From: Caballeronia zhejiangensis
Lineage (GTDB): Bacteria; Pseudomonadota; Gammaproteobacteria; Burkholderiales; Burkholderiaceae
Reading direction: 5' to 3'
NCBI RefSeq assembly: GCF_000698575.1
Contig: NZ_JFHD01000002.1
Span: forward strand, 186,001 to 250,000
Length of the DNA stretch: 64,000 bases
Positions 16,892-25,889 of the stretch are shown here, one piece after another (position 1 is the stretch's first letter; the number at the start of each line of letters is the position of its first letter). Both the position numbers and the translations under genes were made by a program. The notes beneath the pieces are model-generated. The model was not told the origin of the DNA, made no database searches, and was given only the letters and a program-made list of their open reading frames with translations.

Positions 16892-17494
16892 ATGAAACGA
16901 GTTTTCCCCGTGTTTCCTGTCCGTTTGCGGCGCGCGGCCGCGCGCTTTCTTCCGAATATTGCTTCCGCCAACAAGCTGATGTGCGCAACTGTCACATGCG
17001 GCGCATTGCTCGCGTGCACGCCCTCATACGACTGGCGCACCGTGACGAACAACGACGACGGCTACGAAGTGACGCTGCCCGCGAAGCCGCGTTCCGAGGA
17101 GCGCAAGATCGACATCGCAGGCCGGTCGATGACGATGCGCATGCAGACCGCAGAAGCCGGCGACGCCGTGTTCGCCGTCGGCACGGTCGTGCTGCCGAGC
17201 GCCGATCCGCAATTGCAGCGCGCGACACTCGATTTCCTCCAGCAAGGTCTCGCGCGCAACGTGAATGCGAAGCCCGAGGCGCGTGCGACGCAGATCGACC
17301 TCGCGGCGGGCGGACGCGTGTTGGGCAGCGAGATCGAGGTGAAGGGCGAAGGGGGGGAGAAGCGCGAGTCGCGGACGATTCACGCGCGCTTCGTGGCGCG
17401 CGGCGCGCACGTCTATCAACTGGCGATCGTGTCAGACAAGACGACGCCGACCGAGCAGGCCGAGCAGTTCTTTTCGTCCTTCAAACTGTTTTAG
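16892..17494 (+). CDS. Hypothetical envelope protein, possible lipoprotein
   Basis: A 200-residue protein of unknown function. After a basic, proline-containing N-terminus comes a hydrophobic stretch MCATVTCGALLACTP that may be a signal with a lipobox (LLAC). The mature part starts YDWRTVTNNDDGYEVTLPAKPRSEERKI and ends SDKTTPTEQAEQFFSSFKLF, a pattern seen in small periplasmic proteins that look like half of a PsbP/DUF-type fold. ATG 16892 is preferred to ATG 16865, but a later start at 16979 would give a cleaner signal peptide. It stands alone between opposing genes. Confidence 0.6.
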   Translation: MKRVFPVFPVRLRRAAARFLPNIASANKLMCATVTCGALLACTPSYDWRTVTNNDDGYEVTLPAKPRSEERKIDIAGRSMTMRMQTAEAGDAVFAVGTVVLPSADPQLQRATLDFLQQGLARNVNAKPEARATQIDLAAGGRVLGSEIEVKGEGGEKRESRTIHARFVARGAHVYQLAIVSDKTTPTEQAEQFFSSFKLF

Positions 17495-17874
17495 AGGAAG
17501 GCCTCGAATTCTGCAGGCACTAACTTAAGAAGTGTCTTAGTGTGTCGGAAATAGCCGAAGTTCCTTCAGAAGTTTACGCGCTAATTCTCGGATTCATATG
17601 GACTTTTTGCGCTATCCACAATGTCTGTGGATAACTTTGTGGAAAACAGTGTGTGGTAGCGCTCAAAAGCCCGACTCATGCGGTTTACGTTAGTTTGCCT
17701 TCGTTCGCGGCAAGTTAAATAATTCAATAAAATCAATGGTCTGTGAAATGTGGCCAAAACCGGGGTTTGATCAGACGAAGGACCGCCCCGGATCGCTTCA
17801 GTGTGCATAAGTCAAGTCTTGACAAGTAATTTTCCGCTTAGCATCGCGTGGACCACCCCGCGTCCGCGCTGGCT
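17495..17874. other. 380-bp AT-richer gap with paired DnaA-box-like sequences
   Basis: No convincing gene was seen. The gap is more AT-rich than its surroundings. It contains an inverted pair TATCCACA (17613-17620) and TGTGGATA (17626-17633), where the second extends to a perfect DnaA box on the minus strand (TGTGGATAA, 17626-17634), then TTTGTGGAAAA. An AT-rich run follows at about 17714-17740. A minus-strand frame of 75 codons crosses it but has no recognisable domain or ribosome binding site. A short palindrome TCAAGTCTTGA lies near 17812-17822. Confidence 0.45.
17613..17634. promoter_or_regulatory. Inverted pair of DnaA-box-like sites
   Basis: TATCCACA and TGTGGATAA face each other across 5 bp; the right half equals the DnaA box TTATCCACA read on the minus strand. 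DnaA boxes outside oriC can act in gene control or DnaA titration. No origin-linked gene (dnaA, dnaN, parAB) is nearby, so an origin is not claimed. Confidence 0.45.
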
Positions 17875-19419
17875 TCAGGCGATCGACAGCGCCCGGCGGT
17901 ACTGAACGGCTTCCGCGACATGGGACGCGTCGGGCATATCGGCGCCGGCGAGATCCGCGATCGTCCGCACGACCTTCAGCACGCGGTAGTACGCGCGCGC
18001 GGACCAGCCGAAGCGCTCGCCCGCAGCGCGCAGCAAGGCTTCGCCGGCGGAATCGGGGCGGCAGACGGCGTCGGCTTCGCGGCCGTCGAGATCGCGGTTG
18101 ATCTTGCCCTGACGCTGCGTCTGTATGTCGCGGGCCGCCGCGACCCGCGCCGCGACGACGGCGCTCGACTCGCCGCGCTCGGTGCCGCGCGCCGACAGTT
18201 CCGCGGGCGAGAGCGCCGGCAACTCGATCTGAATGTCGATGCGATCCATCAGCGGACCCGACAGCTTGCGCAGATAACGCGCGGCGACATCGGGCGAGCA
18301 GCGGCAGCGCGCGCTCGGGTCGCCGCGCCAGCCGCACGGACATGGATTCATCGCGGCGACGAGCTGGCAGGCCGCCGGAAATTCCGCCTGCTGTGCGGCG
18401 CGCGAAATCGTGATCTGGCCGACTTCGAGCGGCTCACGCAGGGTTTCCAGCACTTTTCGGTCGAATTCGGGCAGCTCGTCGAGAAACAGGACGCCGAGAT
18501 GCGCGAGCGTGATCTCGCCTGGCTGCGGCGGATTGCGCCCGCCGACGAGCGCCGCCGCGCTCGCCGAATGATGCGGCGCGCGGAACGGCCGTCGCCGCCA
18601 CTGCTCGGGCGTAAAGCCGAGCGAACTCGCCGAAAGGATCGCGGCGGAGGTGAGCGCTTCGTCGTCGTTCATCGGCGGGAGCAGGCCGGCCAGGCGCGCG
18701 GCGAGCATCGACTTGCCCGCGCCGGGCGGACCGACCATCAGCAGATGATGACCACCCGCAGCCGCCACTTCGAGCGCGCGGCGGGCGGCGGGATGGCCGA
18801 TGACATCGGCGAGATCCGCGGACGGCGCGGCTGTCGAGGGAAGCGGAGCGGCTTGCACGGGTCGCAGACGGGCGCCGGGGACATCGTTCAGATGCGCGCA
18901 GAGCGTGGGCAAGTCCGCCGCGCCGAAGACCTCGATGCCCGGCACGAGCGCCGCTTCCGCCGCGCTTGCGAGCGGCACGTAGATTTCGGGGATTGGCGGG
19001 GCTGCATCGCGCATCGATGCATAGTGGCGCGCCGCGCCGCAGACCATTGCGAACGCGCCGCGCATCGGACGCAGCGCGCCGGTCAGCGAAAGCTCGCCCG
19101 CGAACTCGCGATGTTCGAGCGCTGCAGCCGGAATCTGTCCGCTCGCGGCCAGAATGCCGAGCGCGATCGGCAGATCGAAGCGGCCGCTTTCCTTCGGTAG
19201 ATCGGCGGGTGCGAGATTGACGGTGATTCTGCGGACGGGGAAATCGAAGCCGCAGTTCTGCAGCGCGGCGCGCACGCGCTCGCGGCTTTCGCGGACTTCG
19301 AGATCGGGCAGACCGACGATGGAAAACGACGGCAACCCGTTGGCGAGATGGACTTCGACGACGACTTCGGGCGCGCGCCCAGGAGCGGGCGCGCGGCTGC
19401 GTACCACGGCAAGCGACAT
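17875..19419 (-). CDS. YifB/ComM-family Mg-chelatase-like AAA+ ATPase
   Basis: A 514-residue cytoplasmic ATPase. The N-terminal ChlI-like domain starts with SLAVVRSRAP and contains VHLANGLPSFSIVGLPD; the AAA+ core has Walker A GPPGAGKS at residues 230-237, Walker B LGVLFLDELPEF and sensor motif NPCPCGWRGD, and a C-terminal Mg-chelatase domain follows. Relatives named ComM in Haemophilus and Vibrio help branch migration during natural transformation; in other bacteria the role is less clear. It is encoded 97 bp downstream of the ubiK-like gene on the same strand. Confidence 0.92.
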   Translation of the reverse strand: MSLAVVRSRAPAPGRAPEVVVEVHLANGLPSFSIVGLPDLEVRESRERVRAALQNCGFDFPVRRITVNLAPADLPKESGRFDLPIALGILAASGQIPAAALEHREFAGELSLTGALRPMRGAFAMVCGAARHYASMRDAAPPIPEIYVPLASAAEAALVPGIEVFGAADLPTLCAHLNDVPGARLRPVQAAPLPSTAAPSADLADVIGHPAARRALEVAAAGGHHLLMVGPPGAGKSMLAARLAGLLPPMNDDEALTSAAILSASSLGFTPEQWRRRPFRAPHHSASAAALVGGRNPPQPGEITLAHLGVLFLDELPEFDRKVLETLREPLEVGQITISRAAQQAEFPAACQLVAAMNPCPCGWRGDPSARCRCSPDVAARYLRKLSGPLMDRIDIQIELPALSPAELSARGTERGESSAVVAARVAAARDIQTQRQGKINRDLDGREADAVCRPDSAGEALLRAAGERFGWSARAYYRVLKVVRTIADLAGADMPDASHVAEAVQYRRALSIA

Positions 19420-19513
19420 GATTTCACCTGAAACGGCGCATGGACCGCGCCGGCAATAAAACTAGAAACTCACGGCTCGCTAGCCGAGGTACGCGATAGG
19501 CAGTGCTGGCGCC

Positions 19514-19777
19514 TCAGTCCTGCGCGGCCGTATTTCCGCCCGCGAGACGCTGCTCCAGCTGCGCGACGCGCTTTTCGAGTTCTTCGAGACGAGCGCGCGT
19601 GCGGACGAGCACTTGCGTCTGCGTGTCGAATTCCTCGCGCGTCACGAGATCGAGCTTCGAAAAGCCTTGCGAGAGCATCGCCTTCATATTCCGTTCGACG
19701 TCTTTCGCGGGCGAATTCTTGAAGAGATCGCTCATCTTCTGCTGCAAATCGTTGAAAACGTCGTTGGGCTGCTTCAT
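19514..19777 (-). CDS. ubiK: UbiK/BMFP-family accessory factor
   Basis: An 87-residue protein with a helical N-terminal half (KQPNDVFNDLQQKMSDLFKNSPAKDVERNMKAML) and a C-terminal coiled coil (RARLEELEKRVAQLEQRL). This is the membrane fusogenic/UbiK family; in E. coli UbiK helps the ubiquinone biosynthesis complex and in Brucella the protein BMFP has membrane-fusing activity. ATG 19777 follows GGGAG and starts at the conserved block; an upstream frame to 19891 lacks conserved sequence. The ubiquinone link is from the family, not from neighbours here. Confidence 0.87.
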   Translation of the reverse strand: MKQPNDVFNDLQQKMSDLFKNSPAKDVERNMKAMLSQGFSKLDLVTREEFDTQTQVLVRTRARLEELEKRVAQLEQRLAGGNTAAQD

Positions 19778-20509
<732 letters not shown>

Positions 20510-20540
20510 CAAGAAATTGGCGATAAGAGGAACCAGAAGA

Positions 20541-22001
20541 ATGCGTAACTTTTTGATGTCACTGTTGGTGGCGGGCGCGCTGATCGGCGCGAATGTCGGC
20601 ACCGCTCTCGCCCAGGATGCGTCCGCTCCGGCCGCAGCCTCGGCACCCGCTGCAAGCGCGCCCGAAAGCGCCAACACGGCGATGGCGTCGTCGGCTCAGG
20701 CGGCATCGGCGGCAGAAGCCGCATCCGCCGCGTCCGATGCCGCGCCGGCCGCACCGACCGAGCCGGTCATGGTCGATTCGTCGAAGATCAGCTCCGGCGA
20801 CACCGCGTGGATGCTGACTTCGGTGGCGCTCGTGCTGTTCATGACGATTCCCGGCCTCGCGCTCTTCTACGCGGGCATGGTCCGCAAGAAGAACGTGCTC
20901 GCGACGGTCATGCAGAGCTTCGCGATCTGCTGTCTCGTGACGATCCTCTGGACGGTCGTCGGCTACAGCATCGCGTTCACGCCGGGCGGCTCGTTCCTCG
21001 GCGGCTTCTCGCGCGTGTTCCTGCACGGCATGGCCTACATCAAGGGCGACAAGGCGACGACGCTTACCGTCAGCCATCTGGCCGTGACGATCCCCGAGTC
21101 GGTCTATTTCGCATTCCAGCTGACGTTCGCGATCATCACGCCGGCGCTCATTACCGGCGCGTTCGCGGATCGCATGAAGTTCTCGGCGATGCTCGTGTTC
21201 ATGGCGCTGTGGTCGCTGATCGTCTACTCGCCGATCGCGCACATGGTCTGGGAACCTACCGGCTGGCTCGCATCGGCTGGCGTGCTCGACTTCGCGGGCG
21301 GCACGGTGGTTCACATCAACGCCGGTATCGCGGGTCTGATGTGCTGTCTCGTGCTCGGCAAGCGCGTCGGCTATGGCCGCGAAGTGATGGCGCCGCACAA
21401 CCTCGTGCTCTCGCTGATCGGCGCATCGATGCTGTGGGTGGGCTGGTTCGGCTTCAATGCGGGTTCGGCAGTGGCGGCTGACGGCCGTGCCGGTTTCGCG
21501 ATGCTCACGACGCAGATCGCCACCGCGTTCGCCGCATTCGGCTGGATGTTCGCGGAGTGGATCACGAAGGGCAAGCCGTCGGTGCTCGGCATCATCTCGG
21601 GCGCGGTTGCGGGTCTGGTGGCGGTGACGCCGGCGTCGGGCTTCGTCGGCGTGACGGGCGCGATCGTGATCGGCATTGTCGCGGGCGTGGTCTGCTTCTG
21701 GTCGGCGACGTGGCTCAAGCACAAGTTCAACTACGACGACTCGCTCGACGCGTTCGGCGTGCACGGCGTGGGCGGGATCATCGGCGCGCTGCTGACGGGC
21801 GTGTTCGCGGTGAAGGACATCGGCGGCTTCGACGGCAGCGTGCTCGTGCAGGCGAAGGGCGTGCTCGTCACGCTCGTCTACAGCGGCGTCGTCAGCTTCG
21901 TTTTGCTGAAGATCATCGACATGACCATGGGCCTGCGCGTCACGGAAGAACAGGAACGCGAAGGTCTCGACGTCACGCTGCACGGCGAGCACGTCGAGTA
22001 A
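20541..22001 (+). CDS. amtB: Ammonium transporter AmtB
   Basis: Inner-membrane ammonium channel, 486 residues. A signal peptide (about 1-24, MRNFLMSLLVAGALIGANVGTALA) is followed by an unusually long Ala/Ser/Pro-rich periplasmic segment of some 60 residues before the first transmembrane helix (TAWMLTSVALVLFMTIPGLALFYAG). Family motifs include GAFADRMKFSAM, FAGGTVVHINAGIAGL with a pore His, and DAFGVHGVGGIIGALLTG with the second pore His. ATG 20541 follows AGAGG. The long Ala-rich spacer is common in Burkholderiales AmtB. Operon with glnK; terminated at 22071-22097. Confidence 0.96.
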   Translation: MRNFLMSLLVAGALIGANVGTALAQDASAPAAASAPAASAPESANTAMASSAQAASAAEAASAASDAAPAAPTEPVMVDSSKISSGDTAWMLTSVALVLFMTIPGLALFYAGMVRKKNVLATVMQSFAICCLVTILWTVVGYSIAFTPGGSFLGGFSRVFLHGMAYIKGDKATTLTVSHLAVTIPESVYFAFQLTFAIITPALITGAFADRMKFSAMLVFMALWSLIVYSPIAHMVWEPTGWLASAGVLDFAGGTVVHINAGIAGLMCCLVLGKRVGYGREVMAPHNLVLSLIGASMLWVGWFGFNAGSAVAADGRAGFAMLTTQIATAFAAFGWMFAEWITKGKPSVLGIISGAVAGLVAVTPASGFVGVTGAIVIGIVAGVVCFWSATWLKHKFNYDDSLDAFGVHGVGGIIGALLTGVFAVKDIGGFDGSVLVQAKGVLVTLVYSGVVSFVLLKIIDMTMGLRVTEEQEREGLDVTLHGEHVE

Positions 22002-22070
22002 GTCTTACGCCGCAACCGGCGCGCCGCGAGAGCGCGTAGGCTGCGAGCAAGGAACGAGCGCAGCGACTTC

Positions 22071-22097
22071 GCCCGCCTTATGGCGGGCATTTTTTTT
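22071..22097 (+). terminator. Rho-independent terminator of glnK-amtB
   Basis: GCCCGCC (22071-22077) pairs with GGCGGGC (22082-22088) around TTAT, then A and eight T through 22097. It sits about 70 bp after the amtB stop. Confidence 0.92.
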
Positions 22098-22276
22098 GGT
22101 GCGCCATTTCCGTCCGGGTTTCGTCGAAGGCGGCGCCCAAACCTATTGAAGCGACAGGCGGAAAAGTGCGTGGAAGCGGCGCGGCGCGGGCCGCAAAACC
22201 TTGTCAATTGGCGGTTGATACCCATTTAGGCAAAGCAATTGCTCTACAATCTTTTGTCTTCTTCCGCGAGTAATAC

Positions 22277-23566
22277 ATGGTTCCGCACCTTGTTACGGCG
22301 TTAAGTGGCCCGCTGCTCGATCTCGAGCGGAAAATCCTCGAGGCCATGCCCGCCATCGAGCGCTGGTTCCGGCTCGAATGGCAGGAGCACACGCCGCCGT
22401 TCTACTGTTCCGTCGATCTGCGCAACGCGGGGTTCAAGCTCGCGCCCGTCGACACCAATCTCTTTCCCGGCGGTTTCAACAATCTGCCGCAGGAAGTGTT
22501 GCCGCTCGCGGTGCAGGCAGCGATGGCGTCCATCGAAAAAATCTGCCCGGACGCGAAGAATCTGCTCGTCATTCCCGAGCGCCATACGCGCAACGCGTTC
22601 TATCTCGAGAACGTCGCGCGCCTCGCGCTCATCATGCGGCAAGCGGGGCTCAACATCCGCTTCGGCACGCTGGACGAGAATATCCACGGTCCTGTAACCA
22701 TCGCGCTCGCCGATGGCCAGAAAATCGTGCTGGAGCCGCTCGAACGCACGCCGCGGCGCCTCGGCCTGAAGAACTTCGATCCCTGCTCGATCCTGCTCAA
22801 CAACGATCTTTCGGCCGGCATTCCGCCCGTGCTGGAAAATCTGCACGAGCAGTATCTGCTGCCGCCGCTGCACGCCGGCTGGGCGGTGCGCCGCAAGTCG
22901 ACCCATTTCTCCTGCTATGACGACGTCGCTAAGAAGTTCTCGAAGCTCGTCGAGATCGATCCGTGGATGGTGAATCCGTACTTCGCGCATGTGGAAGGCG
23001 TCGATTACGAAGCGCGCACGGGCGAACAAGCGCTCGCGGAAGCCATCGACGGCGTGCTCAAGAAGATCGCGAAGAAGTATCGCGACTACGGCATCAGCGA
23101 GCGTCCGTATGTCGTCATCAAGGCGGATGCCGGCACGTACGGAAAGGGCGTGATGACCGTCCACGACGCGAGCGAAGTCGCCGCGCTGACCAAGCGCGAA
23201 CGCACGAAGATGAACGACGCCAAGGAAGGCCTGCAAGTTCACGACGTGATCGTGCAGGAAGGCGTGCATACGTTCGAGCGCGTGGAAAATGCGGTCGCGG
23301 AGCCGGTCGTGTACATGATCGACCGGTATGTCGTCGGCGGGTTTTACCGCGTGCACGATTCGCGCGAGCGCGATCAGAACCTCAACGCGCCGGGCATGCA
23401 TTTCGTGCCGCTCGGCTTCGAGCACACGGCGTTGCCCGACACGCACGCGAAGCCCGGCGCCGCGCCGCCGAACCGCTTCTACATGTACGGCGTGGTGGCG
23501 CGGCTGGCGCTGCTGGCGGCATCGGTCGAGCTCGAAAAGACCGATCCTGAAGCCATTCAGGTGTGA
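22277..23566 (+). CDS. gshA: Glutamate-cysteine ligase, beta-proteobacterial type
   Basis: First enzyme of glutathione synthesis. The 429-residue product belongs to the GshA form found in Acidithiobacillus, Xanthomonas-related and beta-proteobacteria, not the E. coli GshA type: conserved blocks FYCSVDLRNAGFKLAPVDTN, FPGGFNN, YVVIKADAGTYGKGVM (an ATP-grasp-like loop) and NRFYMYGVVARLALLAA. ATG 22277 begins the conserved sequence but has no clear ribosome binding site. It is followed after 52 bp by gshB; between them GCGGCTTGCG (23571-23580) and CGCAGGCCGC (23588-23597) form an imperfect hairpin without a T-run. Confidence 0.92.
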   Translation: MVPHLVTALSGPLLDLERKILEAMPAIERWFRLEWQEHTPPFYCSVDLRNAGFKLAPVDTNLFPGGFNNLPQEVLPLAVQAAMASIEKICPDAKNLLVIPERHTRNAFYLENVARLALIMRQAGLNIRFGTLDENIHGPVTIALADGQKIVLEPLERTPRRLGLKNFDPCSILLNNDLSAGIPPVLENLHEQYLLPPLHAGWAVRRKSTHFSCYDDVAKKFSKLVEIDPWMVNPYFAHVEGVDYEARTGEQALAEAIDGVLKKIAKKYRDYGISERPYVVIKADAGTYGKGVMTVHDASEVAALTKRERTKMNDAKEGLQVHDVIVQEGVHTFERVENAVAEPVVYMIDRYVVGGFYRVHDSRERDQNLNAPGMHFVPLGFEHTALPDTHAKPGAAPPNRFYMYGVVARLALLAASVELEKTDPEAIQV

Positions 23567-23618
23567 GTTCGCGGCTTGCGGTAAGCTCGCAGGCCGCGCA
23601 CCGAACTAGCAAATCGTC

Positions 23619-24575
23619 ATGAACATCCTCTTTATCGCCGACCCGCTCGATCGCTTCAAGATCTACAAGGACACGACCTACGCGATGATGGCCGAAGCCG
23701 CGCGGCGCGGCCACGTGCTCTATGCGTGCGAGCCGCAGCATCTCGCGTGGACCGGAACGAAGGTCGAGGCGAGCGCGCGGCGCATCGCGATCGTCGGCGA
23801 CGAGGCCAACAGTGACCGCTGGCCGTGGTATGCCGCCGAGCAGGCCGAGCATCTGCCGCTCACGCATTTCGACGCCGTGCTGATGCGCAAGGATCCGCCG
23901 TTCGATCTGGAATACGTGAACGCGACGTGGCTGCTGGAGATCGCCGAGCGCAACGGCGCGCGCATCTTCAACAAGCCGCAGGCGATCCGCGATCATTCCG
24001 AGAAGCTCGCCATCGCGGAATGGCCGCAGTTCGTCACGCCGACGCTCGTCACGCGCGATGCCGCGCGCCTGCGCGCTTTCCACGCCGAGCACGGCGACGT
24101 GATCCTGAAGCCGCTCGACGGCATGGGCGGCATGGGCGTGTTCCGCGTGAAGGCGGACGGGATGAATCTCGGCTCGATCGTCGAGATGTTGTCCGAGGAC
24201 GGCGCGCGCACGGTGATGGCGCAAAAGTTCATCCCCGAAATCAAGGATGGCGACAAGCGCATTCTCGTCATCGGCGGTCAGCCGGTGCCGTATTCGCTGG
24301 CGCGCGTTCCGCAGGGCAGCGAAGTGCGCGGCAATCTCGCGGCGGGCGGGCTCGGGCGCGCGCAGCCGCTGTCGGCGCGCGATCGCGAAATCGCCGAGAC
24401 GCTCGGGCCGGTGCTGCAGGCGCGCGGCCTGCTGCTCGCCGGGCTGGATGCGATCGGCGACTATCTCACCGAAGTCAACGTCACGAGTCCGACGTGCTTT
24501 CGCGAAATCATGGATCAGACCGGCTTCGACGTTGCGGGCATGTTTATCGACGCGCTCGAGCGCGCGGCGCACTGA
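23619..24575 (+). CDS. gshB: Glutathione synthetase
   Basis: Second enzyme of glutathione synthesis, an ATP-grasp ligase of 318 residues. Family motifs: [20 protein letters not shown] at the start, [28 protein letters not shown] (ATP-binding glycine loop), [15 protein letters not shown], and near the end [16 protein letters not shown], all typical of proteobacterial GshB. ATG 23619 is the conserved start. Together with gshA it gives a complete pathway in one operon. The regulatory-type PTS genes that follow begin about 300 bp downstream. Confidence 0.96.
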   Translation: MNILFIADPLDRFKIYKDTTYAMMAEAARRGHVLYACEPQHLAWTGTKVEASARRIAIVGDEANSDRWPWYAAEQAEHLPLTHFDAVLMRKDPPFDLEYVNATWLLEIAERNGARIFNKPQAIRDHSEKLAIAEWPQFVTPTLVTRDAARLRAFHAEHGDVILKPLDGMGGMGVFRVKADGMNLGSIVEMLSEDGARTVMAQKFIPEIKDGDKRILVIGGQPVPYSLARVPQGSEVRGNLAAGGLGRAQPLSARDREIAETLGPVLQARGLLLAGLDAIGDYLTEVNVTSPTCFREIMDQTGFDVAGMFIDALERAAH

Positions 24576-24872
24576 GTCTGCCAGCCAACGAAACGCGCGC
24601 GGACAGCGCGCCAAACTCACCTCGGCGGGACTGTTAGAATTGACTTTCCCGCGCCCGCGTTTCTGGGGCGCGATCGCGTCTAAAAGTGCGCTTAAAGTTC
24701 GCTTAAGCATCGACGCGCAGGCTTGGGGTAATGAAGCTGGAAGGCGGTTGATTTCGTTGTAACGGCATCCACTTTAGAGTTGTGTTCCGCGCCGCTCGCG
24801 CGCTTTCGAGCGAACTCCGACGTATTTGTCCGATTTTTCGTCGTTGATTTGTCGCTGAGGCAATTTCCTGAC
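24576..24872 (+). other. Intergenic region upstream of the PTS IIA gene
   Basis: Just under 300 bp without a recognised gene. It contains the phased repeat at 24691-24707. No clear sigma-70 hexamer pair could be fixed, and no terminator for gshB was found. Confidence 0.4.
24691..24707. promoter_or_regulatory. 11-bp-phased direct repeat CTTAAA-N5-CTTAAG upstream of the IIA gene
   Basis: CTTAAA at 24691-24696 and CTTAAG at 24702-24707, separated by one helical turn, 166 bp before the IIA start. Same arrangement as at 11255-11271 and 30554-30570. Confidence 0.4.
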
Positions 24873-25361
24873 ATGGCTGGCATTCTGATCATCGCGCACG
24901 CACCTTTCGCCACCGCGCTACGCGAGTGCATCGCACATATTTACGGTGGCTTGCCGGCGCGCATCGGCGTCATCGACGTGATGCCCGACTGCGATCCGGT
25001 CGAAGTTCGCGCGTTCGCGCGCTCCGAAATCGATCGCCTGAAAGAAGAAAACGGCGCGATCGTGCTCACCGACGTGTTCGGCGCGACGCCCGCGAACATC
25101 GCGGCGAGCCTGCACGACACCGATGTGCGCGTGCTCGCCGGCTGCAATCTGCCGATGCTCGTGCGCGCCGTCTGCTACCGCGCGACGCCGCTCGACACGC
25201 TCGCCGAAAAGATTCTTCAGGGCGGCTCGAAGGGCATCCAGGAACTGGATTCGTCCACGCCGCTCAACCCCTGCGCCCTCGCGACGAAGGCCGCCGGCTC
25301 GCCCGATCCGGCATGCTCGGCGAGCGCCGATCTCATCAGCGCGAAGGCCGCCAGCCACTGA
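24873..25361 (+). CDS. PTS IIA component, mannose family, regulatory type
   Basis: A 162-residue protein whose first 125 residues form an EIIA-Man domain: AGILIIAHAPFATALREC with the phospho-acceptor His9 (in AHAPF), VLTDVFGATPANIAA, and VLAGCNLPMLVRAVCYR. The last 40 residues are Ser/Ala/Pro-rich and not conserved. No IIB, IIC or IID gene accompanies it; only HPr and EI follow. Such incomplete chains in beta-proteobacteria are thought to serve regulation rather than sugar import. ATG 24873 starts exactly at the conserved block. Confidence 0.9.
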   Translation: MAGILIIAHAPFATALRECIAHIYGGLPARIGVIDVMPDCDPVEVRAFARSEIDRLKEENGAIVLTDVFGATPANIAASLHDTDVRVLAGCNLPMLVRAVCYRATPLDTLAEKILQGGSKGIQELDSSTPLNPCALATKAAGSPDPACSASADLISAKAASH

Positions 25362-25398
25362 CGCCGCTCATTTCATCCATCTAGCGCTTCGGAGCATC

Positions 25399-25668
25399 AT
25401 GCTGCAACAAGAAACAACAATCGTGAACAAGCTGGGGCTCCACGCACGCGCTTCGGCCAAGCTCACACAACTGGCGGGCAATTTTCAATGCGAGATCTGG
25501 ATGAGCCGCAACGGGCGCCGGATCAACGCGAAAAGCATCATGGGCGTGATGATGCTGGCGGCGGGCATCGGCAGCACGGTGACGATCGAAACCGAAGGCG
25601 CAGACGAAGCCGAAGCGATGCAAGCCATTCTCGCGCTCATCGCCGATAAATTCGGAGAAGGGCAGTAA
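25399..25668 (+). CDS. ptsH: Phosphocarrier protein HPr
   Basis: An 89-residue HPr. It carries phospho-acceptor His15 in LGLHARASAKL and the regulatory Ser46 in NAKSIMGVMML, the site targeted by HPr kinase/phosphorylase in other bacteria. Length and motifs are normal. ATG 25399 follows CGGAG. It lies 37 bp after the IIA gene and is followed by a strong terminator, so EI is probably made from its own promoter or by read-through. Confidence 0.95.
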   Translation: MLQQETTIVNKLGLHARASAKLTQLAGNFQCEIWMSRNGRRINAKSIMGVMMLAAGIGSTVTIETEGADEAEAMQAILALIADKFGEGQ

Positions 25669-25694
25669 GCGTTTCGCCGCAGTGTCCGTCAGTG

Positions 25695-25723
25695 AAAAGC
25701 CGCGCATCGACGCGGCTTTTTCG
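25695..25723 (+). terminator. Rho-independent terminator after ptsH
   Basis: AAAAGCCGCG (25695-25704) pairs with CGCGGCTTTT (25711-25720) around CATCGA and runs into TTTTT. It stands between ptsH and ptsI. Confidence 0.88.
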
Positions 25724-25812
25724 TATCCGCATCACGCTTTCGCGTAACGTCGTGCAACCGTTCCGGCCCTGTCGTCACCGGGTGTTCAGGGACTTGTGAG
25801 CACGATCGAACA

Positions 25813-25818
25813 TATAAT
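25813..25818 (+). promoter_or_regulatory. -10 element TATAAT upstream of ptsI
   Basis: A perfect TATAAT lies 72 bp before the ptsI start and after the ptsH terminator, which fits a separate promoter for ptsI. No good -35 hexamer was found at normal spacing. Confidence 0.45.
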
Positions 25819-25889
25819 GGACGCGCGGTTTGTGCCCGTCGAGGGGGCGCCTGGCAGACCGCGACATTCAAAGAACTAGAGGAGGGCGC

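Noticed and set aside
17581..17808. 75-codon minus-strand frame in the DnaA-box gap
   Set aside because: No ribosome binding site, no recognisable domain and low-GC codon use unlike the neighbours.
17495..17874. Chromosome origin of replication
   Set aside because: Only two or three DnaA-like boxes, and dnaA, dnaN, rpmH or parAB are absent nearby.
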